The notes under the pieces were generated by a model that ran no database searches, was not told where the DNA came from, and saw nothing but the letters and a program-made list of their open reading frames with translations. From contig NZ_QGEG01000005.1 in assembly GCF_003149745.1 (NCBI RefSeq), positions 313 through 64,312 on the forward strand: a stretch of DNA of 64,000 nt, in the 5' to 3' direction. Below are positions 8,701 through 17,133 of the stretch, piece by piece (the stretch's first letter is position 1; the number at the start of each line of letters is the position of its first letter). A program made the position numbers and the translations under genes. Origin of the DNA: Flagellimonas aquimarina (GTDB lineage Bacteria; Bacteroidota; Bacteroidia; Flavobacteriales; Flavobacteriaceae).

Positions 8701-10383
8701 GCCAAGGTAGGCAGAGTTCACTCCGTCGTTCGCAGTATAGGTCGCCTCGTCATCATCGTTCGGTGCAATATATCCCGTAGTAGGCTGTGCCTCAACATTG
8801 TCCGGAATGCCGTCATCGTCACTGTCGATGTCCAAATGATCGGGGCGGCCATCACCGTCACTGTCCAATGGATCCGTCAATGGATCGTTGTCATTGTCAA
8901 GGTTCGGGTCCTCCACAGTGTCCAAGATACCATCGTTGTCGTCATCAAGGTCAACACTGTCCGGTACGCCGTCATCGTCCGTGTCATCACCATCTTCATT
9001 GGGATCTAGATAATCAGGGGTACCGTCACCATCGGTATCGTCGTTGGTGGGGTCACCGTCCTGATCCACATCCTCATCTGGGGTGTCGATTCCATCTCCG
9101 TCATCATCAAAGTCCCGGTAGTTAACTTCCTCAGTGCCATCCGTATCGGGAAGGTCGTTAGCAGGATCGTCTATCTCATCGTTCACATCATAGCCATCGT
9201 TGACATCACTGCCCTCGTAGCCATCGTCCAATCCGTCGTTGTCCGTATCGGTGCCCGTGTACGTCTGGTCGGGAATCCCATCAAAGTTGAAGTCGTTCCC
9301 CTCGTTGTTGTCAGCCACTAGGTCGTTGTCACTGTCATCGTCCAGATAATCTGGCTCGTCCTCGCCATCCGTGTTCTCGGGGTTTATTCCTTCCTCTTCA
9401 CCGCCATCATAAGCATTATCTAGCCCATCCTTATCATCATCTTCTCCAGTAGGTGGAATATAACCTGCTGTAGATTGCCCTTCCACATTATCAGGAAGAC
9501 CATCATCATCACTATCTATGTCTCTAAAATTGGGAAGTGGATCATCATCACTGTTAACAGGCGTAATACCCTCACCGCCACCAGGGTGAGACTCATAATG
9601 ATCATCCAATCCGTTACCATCACTATCAACACCGCAAGGTGCTTGAAAGTAATCTGTTTTTTGTGCTTCTACATTGTCGATAATACCGTCATCGTCACTA
9701 TCAATGTCTCTAAAATCTGGGTGATGGTCAGAATCTGTATCTATTGGAGTCAAGCCTTCACCTCCACCTGGGCAACTTTCGTAATGATCATCCAATCCAT
9801 TCTTATCCTTATCTATTCCGCAAGGCGCTTGAAAATCTGTTGTGGTTTGAGCCTCCACATTATCCAAAATGCCGTCATCATCTGAATCTATATCTACATA
9901 ATCTGGGTGGTGGTCATAATCGGTATCAATTGGGGTTAATCCTCCACAAGCACCTGGAGTTTCTTCATAAGCATCGTCTAATCCATTACCGTCTTTATCT
10001 TTTCCTGATGGTGGTATATATCCGTGGGTTGTTTGCGCCTCAAGGTTATCTAGAAGACCATCATCATCAGAATCTATATCCAAGTAATCTGGAATATTGT
10101 CTCCATCCGTATCTGTTGGATAGGTCCAATAACAATCATCCCCATCTTCATTTTGATCTTCAATGGTATTAATTATTCCATCTCCGTCAATATCTATATC
10201 TTTTTTATCTGGAACCCCATCACCATCTGTATCGATATCGGGAAGAACGAACAGTTCCAAATCTATTAAAGTGTCAGGAGCATTACTAAATGAAGTGACC
10301 GTAAGATATACGGCAAATCCTGCTATTAAAAAAAGACTGTATGAAACCTTTTTCTTAAAATCTAAGAAAGTATTTTTTTCCAT
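5752..10383 (-). CDS. Giant T9SS adhesin with calcium-binding Asp repeats and type B sorting domain
   Basis: 1543 residues, very acidic. A signal sequence/membrane segment lies at about 15-34. Thrombospondin type 3-like calcium-binding repeats ([24 protein letters not shown]) start at about 45. To about 335 these form degenerate ~60-residue units, some with a single Cys. Residues 336-1152 are three full copies and one partial copy of a 230-residue unit. Residues about 1155-1445 are three ~97-residue Ig/cadherin-like modules ([28 protein letters not shown]). The last ~98 residues are the gliding-motility-associated type B C-terminal sorting domain ([43 protein letters not shown]). It should be exported by T9SS and held at the cell surface. 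First gene of an operon with PorP/SprF-like and OmpA-like partners. Repeat number may vary between strains or assemblies. Confidence 0.92.
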   Translation of the reverse strand: MEKNTFLDFKKKVSYSLFLIAGFAVYLTVTSFSNAPDTLIDLELFVLPDIDTDGDGVPDKKDIDIDGDGIINTIEDQNEDGDDCYWTYPTDTDGDNIPDYLDIDSDDDGLLDNLEAQTTHGYIPPSGKDKDGNGLDDAYEETPGACGGLTPIDTDYDHHPDYVDIDSDDDGILDNVEAQTTTDFQAPCGIDKDKNGLDDHYESCPGGGEGLTPIDTDSDHHPDFRDIDSDDDGIIDNVEAQKTDYFQAPCGVDSDGNGLDDHYESHPGGGEGITPVNSDDDPLPNFRDIDSDDDGLPDNVEGQSTAGYIPPTGEDDDKDGLDNAYDGGEEEGINPENTDGEDEPDYLDDDSDNDLVADNNEGNDFNFDGIPDQTYTGTDTDNDGLDDGYEGSDVNDGYDVNDEIDDPANDLPDTDGTEEVNYRDFDDDGDGIDTPDEDVDQDGDPTNDDTDGDGTPDYLDPNEDGDDTDDDGVPDSVDLDDDNDGILDTVEDPNLDNDNDPLTDPLDSDGDGRPDHLDIDSDDDGIPDNVEAQPTTGYIAPNDDDEATYTANDGVNSAYLGGLAPENTDGEDEPDYLDDDSDNDLVADNNEGNDFNFDGIPDQTYTGTDTDNDGLDDGYEGSDVNDGYDVNDEIDDPSNDLPDTDGTEDVNYRDFDDDGDGIDTPDEDVDQDGDPTNDDTDEDGTPDYLDPNEDGDDTDDDGVPDSVDLDDDNDGILDTVEDPNLDNDNDPLTDPLDSDGDGRPDHLDIDSDDDGIPDNVEAQPTTGYIAPNDDDEATYTANDGVNSAYLGGLAPENTDGEDEPDYLDDDSDNDLVADNNEGNDFNFDGIPDQTYTGTDTDNDGLDDGYEGSDVNDGYDVNDEIDDPSNDLPDTDGTEDVNYRDFDDDGDGIDTPDEDVDQDGDPTNDDTDEDGTPDYLDPNEDGDDTDDDGVPDSVDLDDDNDGILDTVEDPNLDNDNDPLTDPLDSDGDGRPDHLDIDSDDDGIPDNVEAQPTTGYIAPNDDDEATYTANDGVNSAYLGGLTPENTDGEDEPDYLDDDSDNDLVADNNEGNDFNFDGIPDQTYTGTDTDNDGLDDGYEGSDVNDGYDVNDEIDDPSNDLPDTDGTEDVNYRDFDDDGDGIDTPDEDVDQDGDPTNDDTDEDGTPDYLDPNMLNIIDAVDDAYTSNSSGGVILDRNVLSNDTLNGESVTLSDVILTSTPTDELTITEDGSVSVEPGTPEGTYTIEYTICEIADVDNCDTGTVTVEVGPSMNVIDAVDDAYSSDTSGGVILDSDVLSNDTLNGEPVTLSDVILTSTPTDELTITEDGSVSVEPGTPEGTYTIEYTICEIADVDNCDTGTVTVEVGPGMNVIDAVDDAYSSNSSGGVILDSDVLSNDTLNGESIISSDVILTSNPTGELTINDDGIVSVIPGTRDGTYTIEYTICEAANSDNCDTATVTVTVSLENILVNQMLTPNGDLKNDFLFIRGVRNIKTSTLRIFNRWGVAVYEGKDYNNINNVFDGRSRGRSTLSANDYLPAGVYFYIFDYETDEGSFTDSEYIYISR
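6048..6920 (-). repeat. Three tandem 291-bp coding units (Ig/cadherin-like)
   Basis: The units lie at about 6630-6920, 6339-6629 and 6048-6338. The first two are nearly identical; the last (nearest the C-terminus) has drifted ([29 protein letters not shown]). Each encodes a ~97-residue beta-sandwich-like module with the pair of Cys in [11 protein letters not shown]. Confidence 0.85.
6928..9378 (-). repeat. 3.55 copies of a 690-bp coding tandem repeat
   Basis: Phase marks gtgttctc recur with their 3' ends at 9378, 8688, 7998 and 7308, exactly 690 bp apart. Full units cover 8689-9378, 7999-8688 and 7309-7998, and a partial unit 6928-7308 ends at the junction to the Ig-like modules. Units differ at only scattered bases. 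The outermost unit (N-terminal in the protein) differs most: it has PANDLP, GTEEVN and DTDGDG where the others have PSNDLP, GTEDVN and DTDEDG. The region is visibly richer in GC than the repeats before 9400. Confidence 0.95.
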
Positions 10384-10780
10384 AAATGACAGTTTTGGTC
10401 AACTAATCACCATGGCCTGTAGTTCTCGTAAGTGTAAGAAAATGGGGCTTTTCTTATTAAAAAATGGTTATTTGTGTTCTCCTTGCACCAAATAATCTCA
10501 AACGCATAATTAATGCATTTAAAGCTTATCACCTATTTTTATCGATAAAAGGCTTATTCCTCATCATTACTAACCACTTATATTAATACGTAGGGTTCTC
10601 ATAAAAAGATTACGATATAGTAAAAAACAAAAACCTTAAGCGTACGAAAATTACTTTACTTTTTATTTTTAGAGGCCATTTTTTTTCTTTTTTTGTTCTA
10701 ATTATATTAACAATTATTTATAAACCCCCTAATTAATTATAACAGGGATATTTACGTTATTTTTGCCGAAATTTTCTCCG
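10384..10780. promoter_or_regulatory. Divergent intergenic region, adhesin operon / prfC
   Basis: About 400 bp, strongly AT-rich past 10500, separating the minus-strand adhesin operon from plus-strand prfC. It holds a candidate 27-codon ORF (10412-10495), a 14-bp perfect palindrome TTTTATCGATAAAA at 10537-10550 within a block shared with the upstream region of the second adhesin, and a perfect TATTTTTG -7 element at 10758-10765 for prfC without a clear -33 TTTG. That would place the prfC start site within about 10-15 nt of its start codon. No clear promoter for the adhesin operon was found. Confidence 0.45.
10412..10495 (+). CDS. Candidate 27-residue Cys-rich microprotein
   Basis: ATG at 10412 opens a 27-codon frame to TAA at 10493-10495. 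The peptide begins MACSSRKCKKMG and ends YLCSPCTK, giving C-X4-C-X13-C-X2-C, a spacing that could bind zinc. It is Lys/Arg-rich. It sits in the gap between the adhesin operon (start 10383, opposite strand) and prfC. There is no Shine-Dalgarno, but that is normal here, and I see no good -7 element close to it. It may be a chance ORF. I recognise no family. Confidence 0.22.
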   Translation: MACSSRKCKKMGLFLLKNGYLCSPCTK

Positions 10781-12370
10781 ATGGATTTTGATAAAGAGAT
10801 AGCAAGACGAAGGACTTTTGGCATTATTTCTCACCCAGATGCCGGTAAAACAACACTAACAGAAAAGTTATTGCTTTTTGGTGGTGCCATTCAAGAGGCT
10901 GGTGCGGTAAAAAACAACAAAATCAAGAAATCAGCTACGAGTGATTTTATGGAAATTGAACGCCAAAGGGGAATTTCTGTTGCCACATCGGTGTTGGCAT
11001 TTATTTACAATGATAAAAAAATCAATATCCTTGATACGCCAGGGCACAAGGACTTTGCTGAAGATACTTTTAGAACCTTAACCGCCGTGGATAGTGTTAT
11101 TGTGGTCATTGATGTGGCCAAAGGTGTAGAGGAACAAACTGAGAAATTGGTAGAAGTCTGTAGAATGCGGAATATTCCCATGATTGTCTTTATCAACAAA
11201 TTGGATAGAGAAGGGAAAGATGCGTTTGACCTTTTAGATGAAGTTGAACAAAAACTAGGTTTATCCGTTACCCCTCTTAGTTTTCCCATTGGGATGGGTT
11301 ATGACTTTAAAGGAATCTATAATATCTACGAAAAAAACATCAACCTCTTTAGTGGGAATAACAAGAAAAACATTGAGGAAACGATTGCTTTTACTGATAT
11401 AGAAAGTACAGAACTTGAAAACATTATTGGTGAATCTGCTGCATTAGAATTAAGGGACAATCTGGAGTTGGTGAACGGAGTTTATCCGGAATTTGATAAA
11501 GATTCCTACTTAAAAGGTCAACAACAACCTGTGTTCTTTGGATCAGCGTTGAACAATTTTGGAGTACGAGAGCTGTTAGATTGTTTTGTTGAAATTGCAC
11601 CTCCACCAAGGCCTAAAATGGCAGAAGAACGTTTGGTGGAAGCAAGTGAAAAAGATTTCTCAGGCTTTGTATTTAAAATACATGCTAATATGGACCCGAA
11701 ACATCGCGACCGTTTGGCATTCATAAAGATTGTTTCTGGTACTTTTGAGCGGAACAAACCCTATTTACATGTGAGGCATGGTAAAAACTTGAAGTTCTCA
11801 AGTCCGAATGCATTTTTTGCAGAAAAGAAAGAAATCGTTGATATTTCCTATCCCGGGGATATTGTTGGGCTCCATGACACCGGGAATTTCAAAATTGGAG
11901 ATACGCTTACCAGTGGCGAGAAATTAAGCTATAAAGGTATTCCAAGCTTTTCTCCGGAGCACTTCAGATATATTAACAATGCTGACCCCATGAAGGCCAA
12001 ACAACTATATAAAGGTATTGATCAACTCATGGATGAGGGTGTTGCCCAATTGTTTACATTAGAACTTAATGGTCGCAAGGTTATTGGTACCGTTGGTGCG
12101 CTTCAATATGAAGTTATTCAATACAGGCTAGAGCATGAATATGGGGCCAAATGTACGTACGAAAACTTTCCTGTGCACAAGGCATGTTGGGTAGAAGCAG
12201 ATGACGCCTCCAATGATGAATTTAAAGAGTTCAAAAGAGTGAAACAGAAGTTTTTGGCCATTGATAAACGAGGGCAGTTGGTCTTTTTGGCCGACTCTCA
12301 TTTTTCATTACAGATGACACAGCAAAAATACCCTTCAGTTAAGCTTCATTTTACTTCGGAGTTCGACTAG
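10781..12370 (+). CDS. prfC: Peptide chain release factor 3
   Basis: 529 residues from ATG 10781, the same length as E. coli RF3. A TTG six codons upstream (10763) is open too, but it lies inside the -7 element, so I prefer the ATG. RF3 is a translational GTPase that removes RF1/RF2 from the ribosome after termination. Seen: G1 SHPDAGKTTLTEK, G2-region QRGISVATSV, G3 DTPGHKDF, G4 NKLDRE, then NMDPKHRDR and IPSFSPEHFR blocks typical of RF3 as opposed to EF-G. It is monocistronic and ends in a terminator shared with the convergent DUF3467 gene. Confidence 0.96.
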   Translation: MDFDKEIARRRTFGIISHPDAGKTTLTEKLLLFGGAIQEAGAVKNNKIKKSATSDFMEIERQRGISVATSVLAFIYNDKKINILDTPGHKDFAEDTFRTLTAVDSVIVVIDVAKGVEEQTEKLVEVCRMRNIPMIVFINKLDREGKDAFDLLDEVEQKLGLSVTPLSFPIGMGYDFKGIYNIYEKNINLFSGNNKKNIEETIAFTDIESTELENIIGESAALELRDNLELVNGVYPEFDKDSYLKGQQQPVFFGSALNNFGVRELLDCFVEIAPPPRPKMAEERLVEASEKDFSGFVFKIHANMDPKHRDRLAFIKIVSGTFERNKPYLHVRHGKNLKFSSPNAFFAEKKEIVDISYPGDIVGLHDTGNFKIGDTLTSGEKLSYKGIPSFSPEHFRYINNADPMKAKQLYKGIDQLMDEGVAQLFTLELNGRKVIGTVGALQYEVIQYRLEHEYGAKCTYENFPVHKACWVEADDASNDEFKEFKRVKQKFLAIDKRGQLVFLADSHFSLQMTQQKYPSVKLHFTSEFD

Positions 12371-12383
12371 AAATAAGTTTGAT

Positions 12384-12421
12384 AAAAAAAAGCCCATAAT
12401 CTATGATTATGGGCTTTTTTT
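12384..12421. terminator. Bidirectional intrinsic terminator between prfC and DUF3467 gene
   Basis: The arms AAAAGCCCATAATC and GATTATGGGCTTTT flank a 3-nt loop (12402-12404), with A-run and T-run on the two sides. The stem is perfect in both directions. The T-run contains the stop codon of the convergent gene. Confidence 0.9.
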
Positions 12422-12731
12422 ACGCCTCTCCTGTAGGCCCAAAATTTAAAGGGATTGGAGGCTGTTCATAATCCTTTATAGTACCATGAGCTTTTTCAAA
12501 CCTAGTAACGTTATCATTCAAGGCTTTCAAAAACTTTTTGGCATGTTGCGGTGTCAAAACAATTCTGCTCTTAACCTTGGCTTTAGGTGCCCCTGGCATC
12601 ATACTAATAAAATCTACTACAAATTCGGACACTGAATGATTGATGATTGCCAAATTGGAATATATTCCCTCTGCAGTTTTTTCATCCAATTCTATATTTA
12701 TTTGCTTCTGGTTTTGATTTTTCTCCGCCAT
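12420..12731 (-). CDS. DUF3467 family protein
   Basis: 103 residues, no signal peptide or membrane segment. Central family pattern: EGIYSNLAIINHSVSEFVVDF followed by SRIVLTPQHAKKFLKAL. DUF3467 has no firmly known function. In Bacteroidota it is regularly found directly downstream of rpoC, as here (rpoC stop 58 bp upstream, with a terminator between). That placement suggests partial read-through coexpression with RNA polymerase. The stop codon lies inside the T-run of the terminator shared with prfC. Confidence 0.88.
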   Translation of the reverse strand: MAEKNQNQKQINIELDEKTAEGIYSNLAIINHSVSEFVVDFISMMPGAPKAKVKSRIVLTPQHAKKFLKALNDNVTRFEKAHGTIKDYEQPPIPLNFGPTGEA

Positions 12732-12750
12732 TGTATTTTCATGTATTTGT

Positions 12751-12784
12751 TAAAAAGAAAACCCTGACGATATCGCCAGGGTTT
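12751..12784 (-). terminator. Intrinsic terminator after rpoC
   Basis: On the minus strand, arms AAACCCTGGCGAT and ATCGTCAGGGTTT (12759-12784) pair with one G-U, then TTTCTTTTTAA follows. The G-U is an A/C mismatch on the plus strand, so the hairpin is built for minus-strand RNA. Confidence 0.8.
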
Positions 12785-12789
12785 GTTCA

Positions 12790-15700
12790 TTAGAATTTGA
12801 ATTCCTCTTTTCGGGCCATGATTTCATCGTATTCCTCCTTTGAGCCTACAATGATACTGTCATAATCCCTCATACCAGTACCGGCAGGAATTTTATGTCC
12901 TACGATAACATTCTCCTTCAAGCCTTCTAAGGTATCGACCTTACCACTTACCGCGGCCTCATTCAATACTTTGGTAGTCTCTTGGAAGGATGCAGCTGAG
13001 ATAAACGATTTTGTCTGCAACGAGGCACGTGTAATACCTTGCAAGATTGGGGTTGCAGTAGCTGCAACGGCATCTCTTGCACTAACAAGGGCTTTATCGG
13101 CTCTTCGTAATACAGAATTTTCATCCCTTAATTCACGTGCAGAAATAATCTGTCCCGCTTTAAAGTTTTCAGAATCTCCAGGTTCTTCAACAACCTTCAT
13201 TCCAAAAATCTCATCATTTTCACGAATAAAGTCATCTTTATGCACCAATTGATTCTCTAAGAAAGTCGTATCTCCCGAGTCTTCAATACGTACTTTACGC
13301 ATCATTTGTCTAACAACAACTTCAAAATGTTTATCGTTGATTTTTACACCCTGTAAACGGTAAACTTCTTGTACTTCATTTACCAAATACTGTTGTACCG
13401 CTGATGGTCCTTTGATTGCCAAAATATCTTCTGGAGTAATAGATCCATCGGACAAAGGCATACCTGCACGAACGTAATCGTTCTCTTGTACCAAAATCTG
13501 ATTTGAAAGTTTCACCAAGTATTTCTTGATTTCACCCAATTTTGATTCAATAATAATCTCACGATTACCACGCTTTATCTTACCAAAAGAAACTACACCA
13601 TCAATCTCAGAAACAACTGCTGGGTTAGAAGGGTTACGTGCTTCAAAAAGTTCCGTTACCCTTGGCAGACCTCCTGTAATATCACCTGCTTTTGCAGATT
13701 TACGTGGAATCTTAACCAAGATTTTTCCTTCTTTGATCTTATCTCCGTCATCCACCATAATATGTGAACCAACAGGCAAGTTGTAAGAACGTAGTGTTTC
13801 TCCCTTACCATCTTTAATCAATAAGGTCGGTATCAGTTTCTTATTCCTTGATTCAGAAATTACTTTCTCTTGGAAACCAGTCTGTTCATCAATCTCAACT
13901 TGGTATGTAACTCCTTGCTCAATGTTTTCATAAGCAATCTGACCAGGGAATTCGGAAACAATTACACCGTTATATGGATCCCATTGACAAATTACAGTTC
14001 CTTTCTTGATTTTATCTCCGTTCTTAATGAACAATTGTGAACCGTATGGAATGTTATTCGTACTTAAGGTAATTCCTGTGGTACCATCAACAACTTTTAT
14101 TTCCGAAGTTCTAGAGATTACAATATTTGCTTTTTCTCCATCACTGTTTTCTCCAACAACTGTTCTTAAATCTTCGATTTCTGCAACACCATCAAACTTC
14201 ACCTCCAACTTGTTATCCTCAGAAATGTTACCTGCAATACCACCAACGTGGAATGTACGTAAGGTCAACTGTGTACCTGGTTCACCAATGGATTGTGCTG
14301 CAACGACACCAACAGCTTCACCTCGCTGAACCATTTTATTGGTTGCAAGGTTTCTACCGTAACACTTACCGCAAATTCCTTTTGGTGCCTCGCAAGTTAA
14401 AGCAGAGCGTACTTCAATACTTTCAATTGGAGCCGCTTCAACTCTTTTCACATCAGCCTCAGAAATTACTTGGCCAGCGGCCAATACCAATTCCTCATTC
14501 AATGGATTATATACATCATGAAGTGACACCCTTCCAAGAATACGTTCTCCAAGAGTTTCCACTACTTCCTCATTCTTCTTCAAGGCTTTTACTTCAATTC
14601 CTCTTAACGTACCACAATCTTCAATATTAATGATCACATCTTGAGAAACATCTACCAAACGTCTTGTCAAGTATCCTGCATCTGCAGTTTTCAAAGCGGT
14701 ATCGGCAAGACCTTTACGAGCACCGTGAGTGGAGATAAAGTATTCCAAAATAGATAACCCTTCCTTAAAGTTGGAAAGAATAGGGTTTTCAATGATCTCC
14801 CCACCTCCGGCAGTAGATTTTTTAGGCTTAGCCATCAAACCACGCATACCTGTCAACTGACGAATCTGCTCTTTAGAACCCCTTGCACCAGAATCCAACA
14901 TCATATATACAGAGTTGAAGCCTTGCTGGTCTTCGCGAATTCTCTTCATCGCCAATTCAGTCAACATGGCATTGGTAGAAGTCCAAACATCAATAACTTG
15001 GTTATATCTTTCATTATTTGTAATAAGACCCATGTTATAGTTGGCCATGATTCCATCAACTTGCCCATTGGCTTCGTTGATCATTTCATGCTTTTCCGGT
15101 GGAATGATAATATCACCTAAACTAAAGGACAATCCTCCTTTAAAGGCAAAATCATATCCCATTGATTTTATCTTATCCAAAAATGCCGCGGTAGTAGGTA
15201 CGTCTGTAACCCCAAGAATATCCCCAATGATATTTCTTAGTGATTTTTTGTTCAATACTTCGTTAATATATCCTGCTTCTTCAGGAACAACGGTGTTGAA
15301 CAGTACTCTACCAACAGTTGTAGCAATAATCTGACTTACAAGCTCTCCTTCTTCATTAAAATCTTTGGCCCTAACCTTAATTCCTGCATTCAAATCAACC
15401 ATTCCTTCATTAAAGGCAATTTCTACTTCTTCTGCAGAATAGAACGTTAATCCTTCACCTTTGATAGGAACTTCTTTTGTTGATTTTCTTTCCTTGGTCA
15501 TGTAGTAAAGACCCAAGACCATATCCTGTGAAGGAACGGTAATTGGAGAACCATTTGCAGGGTTCAAGATATTTTGAGATGCCAACATCAATAATTGAGC
15601 TTCCAAAATAGCTTCTGGGCCCAATGGCAAATGCACCGCCATCTGGTCACCATCAAAATCCGCATTAAACGCCGTACAAGCCAATGGGTGCAAACGAATA

Positions 15701-17088
15701 GCTTTACCTTCTATAAGTTTTGGCTGGAATGCCTGTATACCCAATCTGTGCAATGTAGGGGCACGGTTCAATAATACCGGGTGTCCTTTTAGGACATTTT
15801 CAAGGATATCCCAAACAACAGGCTCCTTTTTATCTATAATTTTCTTTGCAGATTTTACGGTCTTTACAATACCTCTTTCTATCAGTTTTCTGATAACAAA
15901 AGGTTTGTACAGTTCCGCTGCCATATCTTTTGGAAGACCGCATTCGTAAAGGTTCATTTCTGGACCAACAACAATTACGGAACGAGCAGAATAATCCACA
16001 CGTTTACCCAAAAGGTTCTGACGGAAACGACCTTGCTTACCTTTCAATGAATCTGAAAGTGATTTTAAAGGTCTGTTCGATTCTGTTTTTACCGCCGAAG
16101 CTTTTCTTGTATTGTCAAAAAGAGAATCCACAGCTTCTTGAAGCATACGTTTCTCATTTCTCAAGATTACCTCAGGAGCCTTAATTTCCATTAATCGCTT
16201 TAAACGATTGTTACGGATAATCACTCTACGGTATAAGTCATTTAAATCTGAAGTAGCGAAACGACCACCATCCAACGGCACCAACGGACGTAATTCTGGT
16301 GGAATAACCGGAACTACCTTCATGATCATCCATTCAGGTCTGTTTTCTCTATTATCTTGAGACTCACGTAACGCCTCAACAACTTGAAGCCTTTTTAAAG
16401 CTTCTGTTTTACGTTGTTTTGAAGTCTCTGTGTTCGCCTTATGTCTTAGACTGTATGAAAGTTCTTCCAAATCAATTCTAGACAGTAAATCAATTAGGCA
16501 CTCCGCACCCATTTTGGCAACAAACTTGTTAGGGTCTGTATCTTCCAAGTACTGGTTTTCTGCTGGAATGGATTCCAAAATATTAAGGTATTCCTCTTCG
16601 GTCAAGAAATCCATTTTATTGATTTCTTCACCTTCTGGCCCTTTGGCAATACCAGGCTGGATTACAACATATCTTTCATAATAGATAATCATATCCAACT
16701 TCTTGGATGGTAATCCCAATAAGTATCCTATTTTATTTGGAAGTGAACGGAAATACCAGATATGCGCCACAGGAACAACAAGGTTAATGTGCCCAACACG
16801 ATCTCTACGTACTTTTTTCTCTGTTACTTCAACACCACAACGGTCACAAACAATACCACGGTAGCGGATACGCTTATATTTACCACAAGCACATTCGTAA
16901 TCCTTTACAGGACCAAAAATACGCTCACAGAACAGCCCATCACGTTCGGGTTTGTGCGTTCTATAGTTTATAGTTTCGGGTTTTAAAACCTCTCCACGGG
17001 ACTCAGCTAAGATTGACTCCGGAGAAGCCAGTCCTATGGAAATTTTATCAAACCTTTTTGGTGCGTTATTATCTTTTATTCTAGCCAT
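12790..17088 (-). CDS. rpoC: RNA polymerase beta' subunit
   Basis: 1432 residues. The catalytic magnesium loop [12 protein letters not shown] is at about 460-471. The N-terminal zinc ribbon is [10 protein letters not shown] with VCDRCGVEV, and the second zinc site has DCGTLRG and [15 protein letters not shown]. Trigger-loop region, [20 protein letters not shown] and [13 protein letters not shown] are present. It catalyses RNA synthesis together with beta. It follows rpoB with 45 bp between (17089-17133) and ends just before an intrinsic terminator. ATG 17088 gives [16 protein letters not shown], the usual Bacteroidota start. Confidence 0.99.
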   Translation of the reverse strand: MARIKDNNAPKRFDKISIGLASPESILAESRGEVLKPETINYRTHKPERDGLFCERIFGPVKDYECACGKYKRIRYRGIVCDRCGVEVTEKKVRRDRVGHINLVVPVAHIWYFRSLPNKIGYLLGLPSKKLDMIIYYERYVVIQPGIAKGPEGEEINKMDFLTEEEYLNILESIPAENQYLEDTDPNKFVAKMGAECLIDLLSRIDLEELSYSLRHKANTETSKQRKTEALKRLQVVEALRESQDNRENRPEWMIMKVVPVIPPELRPLVPLDGGRFATSDLNDLYRRVIIRNNRLKRLMEIKAPEVILRNEKRMLQEAVDSLFDNTRKASAVKTESNRPLKSLSDSLKGKQGRFRQNLLGKRVDYSARSVIVVGPEMNLYECGLPKDMAAELYKPFVIRKLIERGIVKTVKSAKKIIDKKEPVVWDILENVLKGHPVLLNRAPTLHRLGIQAFQPKLIEGKAIRLHPLACTAFNADFDGDQMAVHLPLGPEAILEAQLLMLASQNILNPANGSPITVPSQDMVLGLYYMTKERKSTKEVPIKGEGLTFYSAEEVEIAFNEGMVDLNAGIKVRAKDFNEEGELVSQIIATTVGRVLFNTVVPEEAGYINEVLNKKSLRNIIGDILGVTDVPTTAAFLDKIKSMGYDFAFKGGLSFSLGDIIIPPEKHEMINEANGQVDGIMANYNMGLITNNERYNQVIDVWTSTNAMLTELAMKRIREDQQGFNSVYMMLDSGARGSKEQIRQLTGMRGLMAKPKKSTAGGGEIIENPILSNFKEGLSILEYFISTHGARKGLADTALKTADAGYLTRRLVDVSQDVIINIEDCGTLRGIEVKALKKNEEVVETLGERILGRVSLHDVYNPLNEELVLAAGQVISEADVKRVEAAPIESIEVRSALTCEAPKGICGKCYGRNLATNKMVQRGEAVGVVAAQSIGEPGTQLTLRTFHVGGIAGNISEDNKLEVKFDGVAEIEDLRTVVGENSDGEKANIVISRTSEIKVVDGTTGITLSTNNIPYGSQLFIKNGDKIKKGTVICQWDPYNGVIVSEFPGQIAYENIEQGVTYQVEIDEQTGFQEKVISESRNKKLIPTLLIKDGKGETLRSYNLPVGSHIMVDDGDKIKEGKILVKIPRKSAKAGDITGGLPRVTELFEARNPSNPAVVSEIDGVVSFGKIKRGNREIIIESKLGEIKKYLVKLSNQILVQENDYVRAGMPLSDGSITPEDILAIKGPSAVQQYLVNEVQEVYRLQGVKINDKHFEVVVRQMMRKVRIEDSGDTTFLENQLVHKDDFIRENDEIFGMKVVEEPGDSENFKAGQIISARELRDENSVLRRADKALVSARDAVAATATPILQGITRASLQTKSFISAASFQETTKVLNEAAVSGKVDTLEGLKENVIVGHKIPAGTGMRDYDSIIVGSKEEYDEIMARKEEFKF

Positions 17089-17133
17089 AACAATATGGAG
17101 ATGATATAATTAAAAATGCTTTTCTATAGTATT

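Noticed and set aside
7407..9125. Three similar His/Cys/Arg-rich frames on the plus strand, 690 bp apart
   Set aside because: They are the reverse strand of the Asp-rich adhesin repeats; composition follows from GAT/GAC codons read backwards, and the minus frame has the domains and signal peptide.
1..9378. Regular tandem repeats as a possible CRISPR array
   Set aside because: Units are 240, 291 and 690 bp, translate as protein modules and have no spacer structure; no cas genes are present.
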